64,000 nt of DNA from JAODBJ01 sp963782465 (GTDB lineage: Bacteria; Actinomycetota; Acidimicrobiia; IMCC26256; PALSA-610), in assembly GCA_963782465.1 (NCBI GenBank), contig CAWAJR010000005.1:620001-684000 (forward strand), in the 5' to 3' direction. Position numbers and translations under genes: made by a program. This document shows positions 45,550 through 54,841 of the stretch, one piece after another; positions within the stretch are counted from its first letter, which is position 1; every line of letters starts with the position of its first letter. Below the pieces are notes generated by a model, which was given only the letters and a program-made list of their open reading frames with translations, was not told the DNA's origin and made no database searches.

Positions 45550-46938
45550 TCAGTGGTCGATTCGCCAGCGCGCGCCGTCGGCGAGGAGCACACTCGGCAA
45601 CGCGCCCGGCGAAGGCGTTGTGGCGCCGCCCCACACAATGACTTCCTCGCCGGTCCAGACTGCGACCATGCCCACCCGGTGCAGGTCGATCGGCGGTTTC
45701 GGGAGCTTCGACCAGCGCTCGACCGTCGGGTCGGATGCAACCGCCGTCGCACCGTGCGTCTTCAGCCCACCGACATCGATCGCGTTCGGGTCGACACCGC
45801 CGAGGAGCACCGCGCCGTATGGCGTGCCGACCAGCGTCGCGTATTGGCTCGTGTCGGCCGGTGAGTCGGGCGGAGCGGCGGCCGGCACCCAGCGGGCGCG
45901 CCCGGCATCCAAGACGAACGTCACCCGCTGTTCCTCGCCGGGCGGTGTGTCGGACCCGACCAGCCCCACGCGGGTGAAGCGACCCGACACGACGGTGATC
46001 GGACCAGTCCAAAGCGCGGGCGAGCCATGCTTGACTACAGGCGGGGCGACCTTCGTTGCCGTTCCCATGTGTGGGTCGATCACGTACGTCGGCGCAACCG
46101 TGCTCGAGAACGAATAGCGCGTGAACACGAGGCGGTGCCCGTCTGACGCGTAGGCCTTCGCGAGGATGTAGAGGTCTTCACTGCCCGGCAACGCATGACG
46201 CGCCGACCAGCGCATGCCCCCGATATCGATGCGTACCCACTCGTAGCGGCTCGCCCGCGACTCGAAGCCCACGACGACGAGCGACCCACCGATCCATGCA
46301 GTGGCTTCCGGTTGGTCGATCGGCACCGGTTTGGTGGGAATGATGGCACCGTCCGGGATCGGCTGTGTGAACGACGCGTCGAACAGCTTGCGCCACCGGT
46401 CCGTGCTCGGGTTGTAGGCAACGAGGGACCAGTCGGGGTCGGCCCCGCTCGTATCGGGTCCGGCCATCACGACAAGCATCTCGCGCCCGGTCCATACCGC
46501 GAGGCCGTTCGGGTCCCATGTGCGATCGTTCGAGAACGGGTAGGGCGCCATCCGCCGCCAGGTGTTCGTTCGCGGGTTGTACGCGGCGCCGTCGTCGACC
46601 GTCGCGCCCGACGCCGAGTGGCCACCGAAGATCAGCATTTCCGTCCCGGTCCACACCGTCGCCGGGCTGGTGCGCGGTGACAGCGGTCCGGCCGCCATGG
46701 GTAACCATTCGCCCCGCGCTGCGGCGGCGGGAACGGCCGGCGTCGAGTGCAAGACGGCGATGACCCCGGCCAACATGACCAGTAGCAGCGCCGCGGCCAC
46801 GAGGACGTGCCGATTGCCGTGATGACGCGGCGGCATCTCCACCAACGGCGCGCGGGCAAGGTCGGGCACCGGGACTTCACCCGGGTCGCCCCACGCCGCG
46901 ATGCGTCGAAGGTCGTCGGTGGTCCCGCGAGCAGTCAT
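45550..46938 (-). CDS. Membrane-anchored kelch-like protein coupled to ECF sigma
   Basis: 462 residues from ATG 46938, overlapping the sigma-factor stop (ATGA). Layout: a cytoplasmic N-terminus of about 44 residues (DDLRRIAAWGDPGEVPVPDL), one membrane helix (VLVAAALLLVMLAGVIAVL), then a kelch-like beta-propeller (VWTGTEMLIFGGHSASGATV with AAYNPRTNTWRRMAP, and later repeats to VWTGEEVIVWGGATTPS). The position and topology match membrane proteins that regulate the sigma factor they follow. The short cytoplasmic part is not a recognisable zinc-type anti-sigma domain, so this role is inference. Confidence 0.8.
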   Translation of the reverse strand: MTARGTTDDLRRIAAWGDPGEVPVPDLARAPLVEMPPRHHGNRHVLVAAALLLVMLAGVIAVLHSTPAVPAAAARGEWLPMAAGPLSPRTSPATVWTGTEMLIFGGHSASGATVDDGAAYNPRTNTWRRMAPYPFSNDRTWDPNGLAVWTGREMLVVMAGPDTSGADPDWSLVAYNPSTDRWRKLFDASFTQPIPDGAIIPTKPVPIDQPEATAWIGGSLVVVGFESRASRYEWVRIDIGGMRWSARHALPGSEDLYILAKAYASDGHRLVFTRYSFSSTVAPTYVIDPHMGTATKVAPPVVKHGSPALWTGPITVVSGRFTRVGLVGSDTPPGEEQRVTFVLDAGRARWVPAAAPPDSPADTSQYATLVGTPYGAVLLGGVDPNAIDVGGLKTHGATAVASDPTVERWSKLPKPPIDLHRVGMVAVWTGEEVIVWGGATTPSPGALPSVLLADGARWRIDH

Positions 46939-47411
46939 GGAGTCACTTCCAGCCGGAGAGTGGCGAGACCGCGGGCGATCAGCGAACGCACGGTGGCCCG
47001 CCGGCAACCGAGGATCGACGCGATCTCTTCGTCGTGGAGATCGGAGACGTGTCGCAGCACGATGGCGATACGTTGCCGCTCGGGAAGCGCGAGGAGCACG
47101 TCACGGAGTTCGACGAGTTGCGACGGCGCGCTCGGCGGTGGCGGATCCGGTTCGAGGCGCGCCCCGATCGAGCGGCGACGCAAGACTCCGAGCGCACCGT
47201 TCACGACCGAACGGCGGAGGTACGCGGCAGGCTCGTCGATCGTCGCCCACCGGCGCTGCACGGCGACTACCGCGTCCTGCACGACCTCCTCGGCCTCGGC
47301 CCGGGTCCCGAGCATCACATAGGCCTCGCGCACCAGTCCCCGGTAGTGCTCGACATAGAGCGCCATCAACTCGGGCGGCCAACTCACGGGGCCGGCGTGT
47401 CCCCTCACCAT
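46935..47411 (-). CDS. ECF RNA polymerase sigma factor (SigE-like actinobacterial type)
   Basis: About 158 residues from ATG 47411; GTG 47387 is an alternative. Region 2 is at residues about 14-60 (YVEHYRGLVREAYVMLGTRA with VVQDAVVAV), and region 4 near the end (LPERQRIAIVLRHVSDLHDE, EIASILGCRRATVRSLIARG). It is short, with a brief linker. Its stop overlaps the start of the membrane kelch protein, so an extracytoplasmic signal probably controls it. Confidence 0.88.
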   Translation of the reverse strand: MVRGHAGPVSWPPELMALYVEHYRGLVREAYVMLGTRAEAEEVVQDAVVAVQRRWATIDEPAAYLRRSVVNGALGVLRRRSIGARLEPDPPPPSAPSQLVELRDVLLALPERQRIAIVLRHVSDLHDEEIASILGCRRATVRSLIARGLATLRLEVTP

Positions 47412-47539
47412 CGGCTCGTCATGGACGGTTCCCACAACAGGATGACGCGCCGGACCACCCCAACTGTTGCATCGGTTGCGAGGCAACCAACGATCGCGCA
47501 GCGCACAGGACGGCGCGGCCCGTGATCCCGGTTGCCTCG

Positions 47540-49225
47540 TCAGTGCGCGGTGATGGCGACGATCGGTTTCTTCAGCGGGAGCGCGCCGGCCGAGCCGAAG
47601 AACTTGACGTGGCCGTAGGTGAACACGCCTCCGTCGGACGCCACCAGCCAGTAGCCGGCCCCGTCGCGAGAGGCGGCCATCCCCACGATCGGCTTGACCA
47701 GACGAACGTTCGCGGCGGTGCCGAAGAAGGGTGCGTCGTACGAGAAGATGCCGCCGTCGGACGCGACGAGCCAGTACCCGCCGGTCACCGGGTCGGCCGC
47801 GAGGCCGACGATCGGCTTGACGAGTCGGAGGTTCCCGGTCGAACCGTGGAAGCGGGCGTCGCCGTAGGCGAACACGCCGCCGTCCTTCGCAACGAGCCAG
47901 TAGCCCTTCCCACTGGCCGTCGCGGCGATGCCGACGATCGGTTGCGCGAGGTGCGTCCCGCTCGGCGAGCCGTAACTGCGCGCGTTGCCGTACGCGGTGA
48001 CCTCTCCGTTGGCCTTCACCAACCAGTAGCCGCGGCCGTCGGGCGTCGCCGCCATCCCGACCGTCGGCTCGCCGTAGAGGAAGGGAGTGCCGGACCCGTA
48101 CGACTTCGCGGTGCCGTGGGCGAAGACCTCGCCGCCCGCTCCGACGAGCCAATACCCGCCCCCCGAAGGAGTCGTCGCCATGCCGACGATGGGATGCACG
48201 AGATGCTTGGCGCCCTCCGACCCGTGGAAGGCGGCGCGGCCGTAGGTGAAGATCCCACCGTCGGTCGCGGTCAACCAGTAGCCGGTACTCGGGGTCGAGA
48301 CGACGTCGTGGCCGGTCGGCGGTGAAGGCGTGGTCGTCTGGTAGACGATTGCGACGTGGCCCCGGCCGTGCCACAAGCCCTGGTAGTACGGGACGCTGAG
48401 CCGGCCCGCGGTCGAGCTGAAGCCCGAGCCTCCGCCACCGCCAGCGAGGGCGCCGCCGCCACCGCCGCCGAAGTAGCCACCACCACCGGAACCGCCGCCG
48501 GGCGCTGCCGTTCCGCCGTGACCGAGCGCGTTGGCCGCCGTCGCGGGGCCGGTGCCCGCGGTGGCCGGAGGAGTGCCGGCCGCGCCGGGCGCGTGCACGG
48601 TGGCGCCGCCGCCGGCGCTGCCCGCCGGTGCGCCCGGCGCGCCGGTGCCGCTGAGGTGATCGGTACCCGCCTTGCTCCCGGCGCCACCGGCGCTCGACGC
48701 GCCTTCGCCGCCACCGCCGCCACCGCCGGCGGCGAGCACCAGGTGCCCGGCTCCGTCGAACAAGAACGTGCCGCCTCCGCCGGTACCCCCGGTGGTCCTC
48801 GAACTGGCCCCTTGCGCCCCGGTCGAGATCGTGTAGGTCTGGCCCGGCCTCACTGCGAGAACCTGGTTGACGGCGCCTCCGAGGCCGCCGGGTGACTGCT
48901 TTCCCGCCCCTCCTTCGCCGCCGCTGAGGTCGAGGCAGGCCGACCCGCCGGCAAGGTTCGGGGGAACGACCCAATGCTGCAACTGGTCCGAGTAGTTGAA
49001 GTCGACCGAGAACGAATTCGGTCCTTGGGCCGCCTCGTACGCATCACAGTCTTGGACCGTGGTCCGGGGCGTGGATGCCGATGCCGGTGGGACGTCGACC
49101 GCCGGTCCGACCGCCGCGAGCAAAAGCCCCGCCGCCGCGAGCGCGGTCAACACCGGTTGCCGGCGGCCAACCGGCCGGAACTTTTCGCGAGGAAGCGCCG
49201 TGCCGTGATGGTGAAGAAGTGACAT
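47540..49225 (-). CDS. Secreted glycine-rich protein with GYWLVASDGG-type repeats
   Basis: 561 residues. The N-terminal signal is long and Ala/Leu-rich (LTALAAAGLLLAAVGPAVDV). Residues about 55-300 are a Gly/Ala-rich domain similar to PE-PGRS-like or bacterial Gly-rich cell-surface modules, with runs of six or more glycines. From about residue 310 seven repeats of the GYWLVASDGGIF type follow (GYWLTATDGGIFTYGRAAFH to GYWLVASDGGVFTYGHVKFF). The same repeat ends the protein at 27869-30191. It is likely to be a surface or matrix protein; function unknown. Confidence 0.8.
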   Translation of the reverse strand: MSLLHHHGTALPREKFRPVGRRQPVLTALAAAGLLLAAVGPAVDVPPASASTPRTTVQDCDAYEAAQGPNSFSVDFNYSDQLQHWVVPPNLAGGSACLDLSGGEGGAGKQSPGGLGGAVNQVLAVRPGQTYTISTGAQGASSRTTGGTGGGGTFLFDGAGHLVLAAGGGGGGGEGASSAGGAGSKAGTDHLSGTGAPGAPAGSAGGGATVHAPGAAGTPPATAGTGPATAANALGHGGTAAPGGGSGGGGYFGGGGGGALAGGGGGSGFSSTAGRLSVPYYQGLWHGRGHVAIVYQTTTPSPPTGHDVVSTPSTGYWLTATDGGIFTYGRAAFHGSEGAKHLVHPIVGMATTPSGGGYWLVGAGGEVFAHGTAKSYGSGTPFLYGEPTVGMAATPDGRGYWLVKANGEVTAYGNARSYGSPSGTHLAQPIVGIAATASGKGYWLVAKDGGVFAYGDARFHGSTGNLRLVKPIVGLAADPVTGGYWLVASDGGIFSYDAPFFGTAANVRLVKPIVGMAASRDGAGYWLVASDGGVFTYGHVKFFGSAGALPLKKPIVAITAH

Positions 49226-49342
49226 CGGCGTCCCTGCCTATTGTCGTGATGACTGCGCCCGAACCGGTCGATTCGCCCCATGTGCGCAGCGGCAGCGTAC
49301 CTGCCCATACCGCCGCTCACCAGCGAGGTGGGCTCCCGCAGG

Positions 49343-49810
49343 TCACTTCTTCTTGGCGGCGCGTTGGGCGTATACCGCGGCATTGGCGGCCACCGCGGCG
49401 CGGATCAGCTGCTTGAAGGCGCTCTCGTTGATCTTCTCCCCTTCGTGGAGGTCGATCGCGCGCCGCGCGTTGCCTTCGAGGCTGGAATTGAAGAGCTTCT
49501 TCGGGTCTTTGATGGACGCGCCACGGAAGAAGGTGAGTTTCACGACCTGCTTGTAAGACTCCCCGGTGCAGACGCCACCGTTATGCGACCAGACGGGGGT
49601 TCCGGGAGAGGTCTTCTTCTCCCATTTCCACTCCTCCTGGATGTCGGGGTCGGCATCGTGGATGAGCCGCCGGACGTGAGCGAGGGTCGCTCCCCTCCAG
49701 TCCCCCAACTCCTGGATCCGCGCGGTGATCTTCGCCGACGCGGCCTCGTCGTTCACGCTGATCGTGCCTCCTTCGGCCGCCGCCGAAGTGCGCCTGCCGT
49801 CGTCACCCAT
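49343..49810 (-). CDS. DUF1801 (YdhG-like) family protein
   Basis: 155 residues. The DUF1801 pattern is clear: RIQELGDWRGATLAHVRRLI, then EEWKWEKKTSPGTPVWSHNG, VVKLTFFRGASIKDPKKLFN and a C-terminal Lys-rich tail. The structural class is related to the frataxin-like YdhG fold; the biological role is not known. ATG 49810 precedes an extra N-terminal stretch of about 17 residues; GTG inside may be the true start. Confidence 0.85.
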   Translation of the reverse strand: MGDDGRRTSAAAEGGTISVNDEAASAKITARIQELGDWRGATLAHVRRLIHDADPDIQEEWKWEKKTSPGTPVWSHNGGVCTGESYKQVVKLTFFRGASIKDPKKLFNSSLEGNARRAIDLHEGEKINESAFKQLIRAAVAANAAVYAQRAAKKK

Positions 49811-49823
49811 CGTACGAAGATCG

Positions 49824-50417
49824 TCAGGTGTGGTCGGGGGCCAGCAGCGCGTAGGCGACGAATTTGCGGAGCATGGTTGCCCGATGGGTGCGTGAGCGAT
49901 CGGCGAACGCCGGCGCGAGGAGTCCGAGGTGCACGCCGATCAACCATTCGGTTGCCTCTTCGACCGAAATATCGGACCGCAGCGCACCACGCGCCGCGAT
50001 GCGTTCGAGGAAATGGGCAACGATCGGTGCCGCGAGCCCGATCACCGCGTCGGGGCCACCGCCCACGCGAGCGACCGCGGCGGTCGCACCCTCGCGTTCG
50101 AGCGCGCGGTACCAGGGTTCGGCGCGAACGGCATCGGCGTGGCGAAGCAATCCTTCGACGATCCAATCGGTGGGGTCGAGGTGGTGGTCGAGCTCGGCCT
50201 CGAGGGTCGCCGCGATCGCGGCCGAGCGCCCGACGAGTACCTCGCGCACGAGCTCGTCCTTGTCGGCGACGTAGCGGTACACGGTCGCCCGCGAACATCC
50301 CGCCCGGCGCGCGACTTCTTCGACCCGCACCGCGAGCGGGCCGTCTTCGGCGATCACCTCGGCGGTTGCCGCGATGAGCCGCGAACGCACGTCGGCATCC
50401 GCCGTTGTGGAAGGCAC
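49824..50417 (-). CDS. TetR family transcriptional regulator
   Basis: About 197 residues from GTG 50417; the ATG at 50453 lies inside the operator and is unlikely. The N-terminal HTH is typical (LIAATAEVIAEDGPLAVRVE, EVARRAGCSRATVYRYVADK). The C-terminal ligand domain is helical. It is divergent from the amidohydrolase operon with a 21-bp palindrome between them, so it should repress that operon and itself until a pathway substrate or CoA intermediate binds. Confidence 0.9.
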   Translation of the reverse strand: MPSTTADADVRSRLIAATAEVIAEDGPLAVRVEEVARRAGCSRATVYRYVADKDELVREVLVGRSAAIAATLEAELDHHLDPTDWIVEGLLRHADAVRAEPWYRALEREGATAAVARVGGGPDAVIGLAAPIVAHFLERIAARGALRSDISVEEATEWLIGVHLGLLAPAFADRSRTHRATMLRKFVAYALLAPDHT

Positions 50418-50441
50418 CCGGTGATGGTACGTTTTCCGGTG

Positions 50442-50462
50442 AGACAAATCCATGGATTGTCT
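50442..50462. promoter_or_regulatory. Operator palindrome between TetR gene and catabolic operon
   Basis: AGACAA (50442-50447) and TTGTCT (50457-50462) form a near-perfect 21-bp palindrome centred on ATCCATGGAT, with one unpaired base. It lies in the divergent promoter region 24 bp from the amidohydrolase ATG and 25 bp from the regulator GTG, as expected for a TetR operator. Confidence 0.75.
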
Positions 50463-50485
50463 TACAACATTCGGGGGTCCTCCAC

Positions 50486-51709
50486 ATGGAGCGCTACACG
50501 GTCATCTCGGCCGACTGCCACGGGGGCGGCGCGATCGCCGACTACCGCCCGTACCTCCCCGCGCGCCTTCACGACACCTTCGACGCATGGTGCGCGCAGT
50601 TCGAGAACCCGTACGACGACCTCGAAGGTGCCGACGCGTCGCGCAACTGGGACAGCGACCGCCGCCTCGCCGAACTCGAGGCCGACGGTGTGGTCGCGGA
50701 GGTGGTCTTCCCGAACACGATCCCGCCGTTCTTCCCGCAGTCGTCGCTCGTGCTCCAACCGCCGGCCGCGTCGGCCGGCGACCTCGAACTCCGCTGGGAG
50801 GGGCTGCGCGCGCACAACCGCTGGCTGGCCGACTTCTGCGCCGCGGTACCGGGGCGACGCGCGGGCATCGCCCAGGTGTTGCTGCACGACGTCGATGCCG
50901 CGGTCGAAGAGGTGCGGCGCGCCGCGAGCGCGGGACTCACCGGCGGTGTCCTGCTGCCCGGCACACCGCCGGGTTCGGGGCTGCCGCCGCTGTACGCGCC
51001 CGGCTACGAACCGTTGTGGCGCGCGTGCGAGGAGCACGGGCTGCCGCTCAACCACCACACCGGCAGCGCGTCGCCCGACTACGGCGACTACCCCGAGGCG
51101 AAGGCGATGTTCCTCGTCGAGGCGACGTGGTGGGCGCACCGAGCGTTGTGGCAACTGGTCTACGCGGGGGTGATGGAACGCCACCCGAACCTGCAGTTCG
51201 TGTTCACCGAGCAAGGCACCGCGTGGATCCCCGAACAGCTCGCAACCCTCGACGCCTACCGCGACCGCATGGCGAGCGCGACGGGATCGCAAGAGATGCG
51301 CTGGGGCGAAGAGCTCATGAAACGGTTGTCGCTCACGCCCAGCGAATATTGGGCGCGCCAGTGCCACGTCGGCTCCAGCTTCATCCGGCGCGCCGAGGTG
51401 GAGATGCGCCACGCCGTTGGCGTCGACCGCATCATGTGGGGCAGCGACTTCCCGCACCGCGAGGGCTGCTGGCCGTTCAGCGCGACGCATCTTCGTCTCG
51501 CGTTCGCGGATGTCCCCACCGACGAGGTCGCGGCGATGGTCGGCGGCAACGCGGCGCGCGTCTACGGCTTCGATCTCGACGCGCTCGCGCCGATCGCGGC
51601 GCGCATCGGCCCGTGCGTCGACGACGTCGCTCGACCGCTCGATTCGAGTGACATCCCCCAGGAATCGCTGCGATGCCCGGCGTTCGCGCTGGCGAAGGCA
51701 GGGAAGTGA
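50486..51709 (+). CDS. Amidohydrolase (amidohydrolase-2 / ACMSD-like), first of operon
   Basis: 407 residues from ATG 50486. The metal-binding TIM barrel shows an early D-C-H motif (VISADCHGGG), H in LNHHTGSASPDYGDY, and the late DFPH (IMWGSDFPHREG) with GGNAARVYGF after it. Related proteins hydrolyse or decarboxylate ring or beta-keto substrates. It heads the operon under the TetR operator and is paralogous to the last gene of the operon (53395-54665). Confidence 0.88.
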   Translation: MERYTVISADCHGGGAIADYRPYLPARLHDTFDAWCAQFENPYDDLEGADASRNWDSDRRLAELEADGVVAEVVFPNTIPPFFPQSSLVLQPPAASAGDLELRWEGLRAHNRWLADFCAAVPGRRAGIAQVLLHDVDAAVEEVRRAASAGLTGGVLLPGTPPGSGLPPLYAPGYEPLWRACEEHGLPLNHHTGSASPDYGDYPEAKAMFLVEATWWAHRALWQLVYAGVMERHPNLQFVFTEQGTAWIPEQLATLDAYRDRMASATGSQEMRWGEELMKRLSLTPSEYWARQCHVGSSFIRRAEVEMRHAVGVDRIMWGSDFPHREGCWPFSATHLRLAFADVPTDEVAAMVGGNAARVYGFDLDALAPIAARIGPCVDDVARPLDSSDIPQESLRCPAFALAKAGK

Positions 51710-51729
51710 ACCCGACGTCAGGAGACGCG

Positions 51730-52512
51730 ATGGGATCGATCCGTTACGCCGCTCGCACACCCGAGCAGCTCGCGAACCGGGAGGTGCAGGCAACATCGGT
51801 CGGCGCGTGGGCGACATCCCTCGTCGCGGTCTACGAGACCGACCCCGAGATCATCGCGGCGGTGCTCCCCCCTCCGATCGAGCCCGGCGCGGAACCGCTC
51901 GTGAAGGTGACGATCGCGACCGTCGACCTCGGCCGGCCCGGCCTGCCGCCCTTCGGCGCCGGGTCCTTCTCGGTGGCCGCCCGCCACGAAGGCACCGAGG
52001 GTTGGTACGCGCTCCTGATGCCGATGACCACCGAGCAGTCGGTGATCGGCGGGCGGGAAACCTTCGGGGAACCGAAGAAGATCGGCGAGGTCACCCTGGA
52101 GCAGAACGACGGCCGGGTCACCGGCAAGATCGCGCGGCTCGGCACCACGATCATCGAGATCGAAGGGACGGTCGGCGACGCCATCTCGTCACCCGACCGG
52201 CGCCGGACCGACTTCTACTTCAAGTTCCTTCCCGCGCCCGACGGGAAGGGGTTCGATCACGAACCGTCGCTCGTCTATTGCCATCGCGACGAGACGACGC
52301 GCGAAGCACACCGCGTCGACGGCACCCTCACCCTGCGCGACTCCCGGTTCGACCCGGTCGCCGACCTCCCGGTGCGGCGCGTCGTGGAGATGACGCTCGC
52401 CGATCGGCGCAGCGTGCAACGGGGTGAGATCGTCGGCCGGGTGCCGGCCGAATGGCTGGTCCCGTTCGCGCATCAACGCTACGACGACCTGTCACCGGTC
52501 GGCGACGAATGA
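51730..52512 (+). CDS. Acetoacetate decarboxylase-like protein
   Basis: 260 residues from ATG 51730 with AGGAG upstream. The ADC fold motif YALLMPMTTEQSVIGGRETF, then GEPKKIGEV, contains the EPKK lysine that forms the Schiff base in acetoacetate decarboxylase. Such ADC-like proteins in actinobacteria often act on other beta-keto or enol substrates, including hydratase or aldolase reactions. Its stop overlaps the SDR start, so the genes are coupled. Confidence 0.87.
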   Translation: MGSIRYAARTPEQLANREVQATSVGAWATSLVAVYETDPEIIAAVLPPPIEPGAEPLVKVTIATVDLGRPGLPPFGAGSFSVAARHEGTEGWYALLMPMTTEQSVIGGRETFGEPKKIGEVTLEQNDGRVTGKIARLGTTIIEIEGTVGDAISSPDRRRTDFYFKFLPAPDGKGFDHEPSLVYCHRDETTREAHRVDGTLTLRDSRFDPVADLPVRRVVEMTLADRRSVQRGEIVGRVPAEWLVPFAHQRYDDLSPVGDE

Positions 52513-53393
52513 TCGACGACTTCTCCGGCAAGGTCGCGGTCGTCACCGGCGGCGCGAGCGGCATCGGTCGCGCGATGGGTGAAGCGTTCCTCGCCGAAGG
52601 GATGCGCGTCGTCCTCGCCGACGTCGAAGCGCCCGCCCTCGACACGACCGTCGCGCAACTCCGCGACGGCGGCGCCGATGTCACCGGCGTCGTCACCGAC
52701 GTCGCCGACTTCGCCTCCGTCGAGGCGCTGCGCGACGCGGCGTACACCACGTACGGCACCGTCAACGTGTTGTGCAACAACGCGGGTGTCGGCGCGGGCG
52801 CAGCCGGTCACATGTGGGACCACACGCTGAACGACTGGCGGTGGGCGCTCGGCGTGAACATGTGGGGTGTGATCAACGGCATCAAGGCGTTCGTGCCGCC
52901 GATGCTCGAAGGGGGCGGCGACGGTCACGTCGTCAACACGAGTTCGGGCAACGGCGGTATCGCGCCGCTGCCGAACACGCCGATCTACACGCTCACGAAG
53001 TCGGCGGTCGTCACCTTGACCGAATCGCTCTACGCGCAGTTGCGCGACGTCGACGCGAACATCTCGGCATCGGTCTTGTTCCCGGGCCCGAACGTGTTGC
53101 GCACCGGACTGTTCACGTCGTGGCGCAACCGTCCCGCGGCCTTCGCCAACCCGGGCGCGCCGGTGCGGCCACCGACGACGATCGAGAACTTCGAGAAGGA
53201 GCTCGCCGACCGCGGCATCGTGCTCGACTACACACCCGTCGAAGAAGTGGCCGGGCGCGTCGTCGACGCGATCCGTCACGACACGTTCTGGATCCTGCCG
53301 CCCAGCGAGCGGAGCGACGAGCAGATCACAGCCCGCGCCCAGTCGATGCTCACGCGCACGAACCCCACCTACATCCGCGAGCTCGGAGGCTGA
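52509..53393 (+). CDS. Short-chain dehydrogenase/reductase
   Basis: 294 residues. Cofactor motif TGGASGIGRAMGEAF, NNAG (VLCNNAGVGAGAAGHMWDHT), catalytic Ser in NTSSGNGG and Y-TLT-K (YTLTKSAVVTLTES) are intact. D after the second strand (LADVEAP) suggests NAD preference. It overlaps the ADC-like stop (ATGA) and ends 1 bp before the next GTG. It likely oxidises or reduces a hydroxyl of the pathway substrate. Confidence 0.92.
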   Translation: MIDDFSGKVAVVTGGASGIGRAMGEAFLAEGMRVVLADVEAPALDTTVAQLRDGGADVTGVVTDVADFASVEALRDAAYTTYGTVNVLCNNAGVGAGAAGHMWDHTLNDWRWALGVNMWGVINGIKAFVPPMLEGGGDGHVVNTSSGNGGIAPLPNTPIYTLTKSAVVTLTESLYAQLRDVDANISASVLFPGPNVLRTGLFTSWRNRPAAFANPGAPVRPPTTIENFEKELADRGIVLDYTPVEEVAGRVVDAIRHDTFWILPPSERSDEQITARAQSMLTRTNPTYIRELGG

Positions 53394-53394
53394 C

Positions 53395-54665
53395 GTGCCC
53401 GACCGCTACCTCATCATTTCGAGCGACTGCCATGCCGGCCTGCCGAACGCGCAGTACCGGGAGTGGCTCGACCCCGAGTTCCGCGACGCGTTCGACACGA
53501 GCCTCGCCGACCGGGCTCGCATGATGGAGCTCGCGTCGCGCGGCATCCTCAACGAGGAGTTCGCGCAGGAGTGGGAGCACGAGAACGAGGAGGGCCTGCG
53601 CGGCGGGTGGGATGCCGAACGGCGCGACAAGGAACTCGACGCCGACGGCGTGGTCGGCGAGGTGATCTTCCCCGACGCCGACGCGGTCACCGCCGGCGCG
53701 TCGGCCCCGTTCGGCGCGGGTCTCGCTTCGAGCAGCGACGTCCCGACCGAGTTGCTCATGGCCGGCGCCCGCGCCCACAACCGGTGGCTGGCCGAGTTGT
53801 GCCAGGCGTCGCCGGAACGCCGCGCCGGCATCGCGATCGTGCCGATCTTCGATCCCGACGCCGCCGTTGCCGAGATCATCCGCGCGCGCGAATCGGGGCT
53901 GCGGGGCGGGATCCTCATCCCGTCGATGTGGGGCACCTACGCGCCGTACCACGACCCGCGTTACGAGCCGGTGTGGGCGACCTGCGAAGAACTGTCGATG
54001 CCGGTGCACGTGCATTCCGGCGCCGCCGACAAGCTCGCGTACGGCCCGTACGTCGGCATGTACGTGACCGAGGTGCGGTGGTGGTCGGCACGGCCACTGC
54101 ACTTCCTCCTCTGGTCGGGCGTCTTCGAACGTCATCCCGGTCTGCGGTTCGCGATCACCGAGTGCGGCGCGTTCTGGGCCGCCGACCTCCTGTGGTCGAT
54201 GGACATCGCCTACGACCGTGAGCACGGCGCCCGCAAGCTCGGGGAACAGCTGACGGCCGGGATGTCGATGCGACCGTCGGGTTACTTCGATCGCAACTGC
54301 GCGATCGGCGCGTCGAACACCCGCCGGCGTGAACTCGCGCGGCGCTACGAGATCGGCGTGGGGAACCTGATGTGGGGGAACGACTTCCCGCACCCGGAAG
54401 GCACCTGGCCACACACCGCGAGTGGTTGCGCGACGCGTTCGCCGACATCCCCGTCGACGAGACGGCCGCCATTCTCGGCGGCAACGCGGCGCAGTTCTAC
54501 GGCTTCGACATCGACGCGCTGCGCCCCCTCGCCGACCGGGTCGGCCCCACACCCGACGATCTCGGCCAGACCGGGAACGACCCGTCGAAATGGGACGACC
54601 TCAAGCGGGCCGGCCGGCCGTGGCTCACGGGGATCGAAGCGCTCCCCGTGCCCACCGCACGGTGA
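53395..54665 (+). CDS. Second amidohydrolase of the operon, frame broken near 54407-54410
   Basis: GTG 53395. Amidohydrolase-2 motifs match the first enzyme of the operon: ISSDCHAGLPNAQYREWLDP, H in VHVHSGAADKLAYGPYVG, and WGNDFPHPEGTWP. After that motif the frame is lost, while the adjacent frame gives REWLRDAFADIPVDETAAIL, GGNAAQFYGFDIDALRP and the end at 54665. One base missing at the GGCC at 54407-54410 explains it; bridged length is about 423 residues. Two paralogous amidohydrolases in one operon suggest two successive hydrolytic steps or a heteromeric enzyme. Confidence 0.85.
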
Positions 54666-54841
54666 CGGCGAAGCACCCACGCAGGTTCCCGACACCTCGC
54701 GCGCGCTCCGCGGCGTAATACCGCCGGCGCCGCCCCGGTTCGTCGCGGACGCTGGAGCGCGGCGGCCGGGTGCCGATGAAGAATGGTGAAGCTCGTTCCC
54801 TCACCCCTTGCCGCGACGCGCCCGCGCCCGGGGAGGCGGTC

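Noticed and set aside
50405..50485. Upstream start (50405) for the first amidohydrolase
   Set aside because: It would place the operator palindrome inside the coding region; ATG 50486 begins the conserved domain.
54770..54841. ATG 54770 as start of the TPR protein
   Set aside because: No ribosome site there, whereas GTG 54842 has GGGGAGG upstream; the extra 24 residues show no domain.
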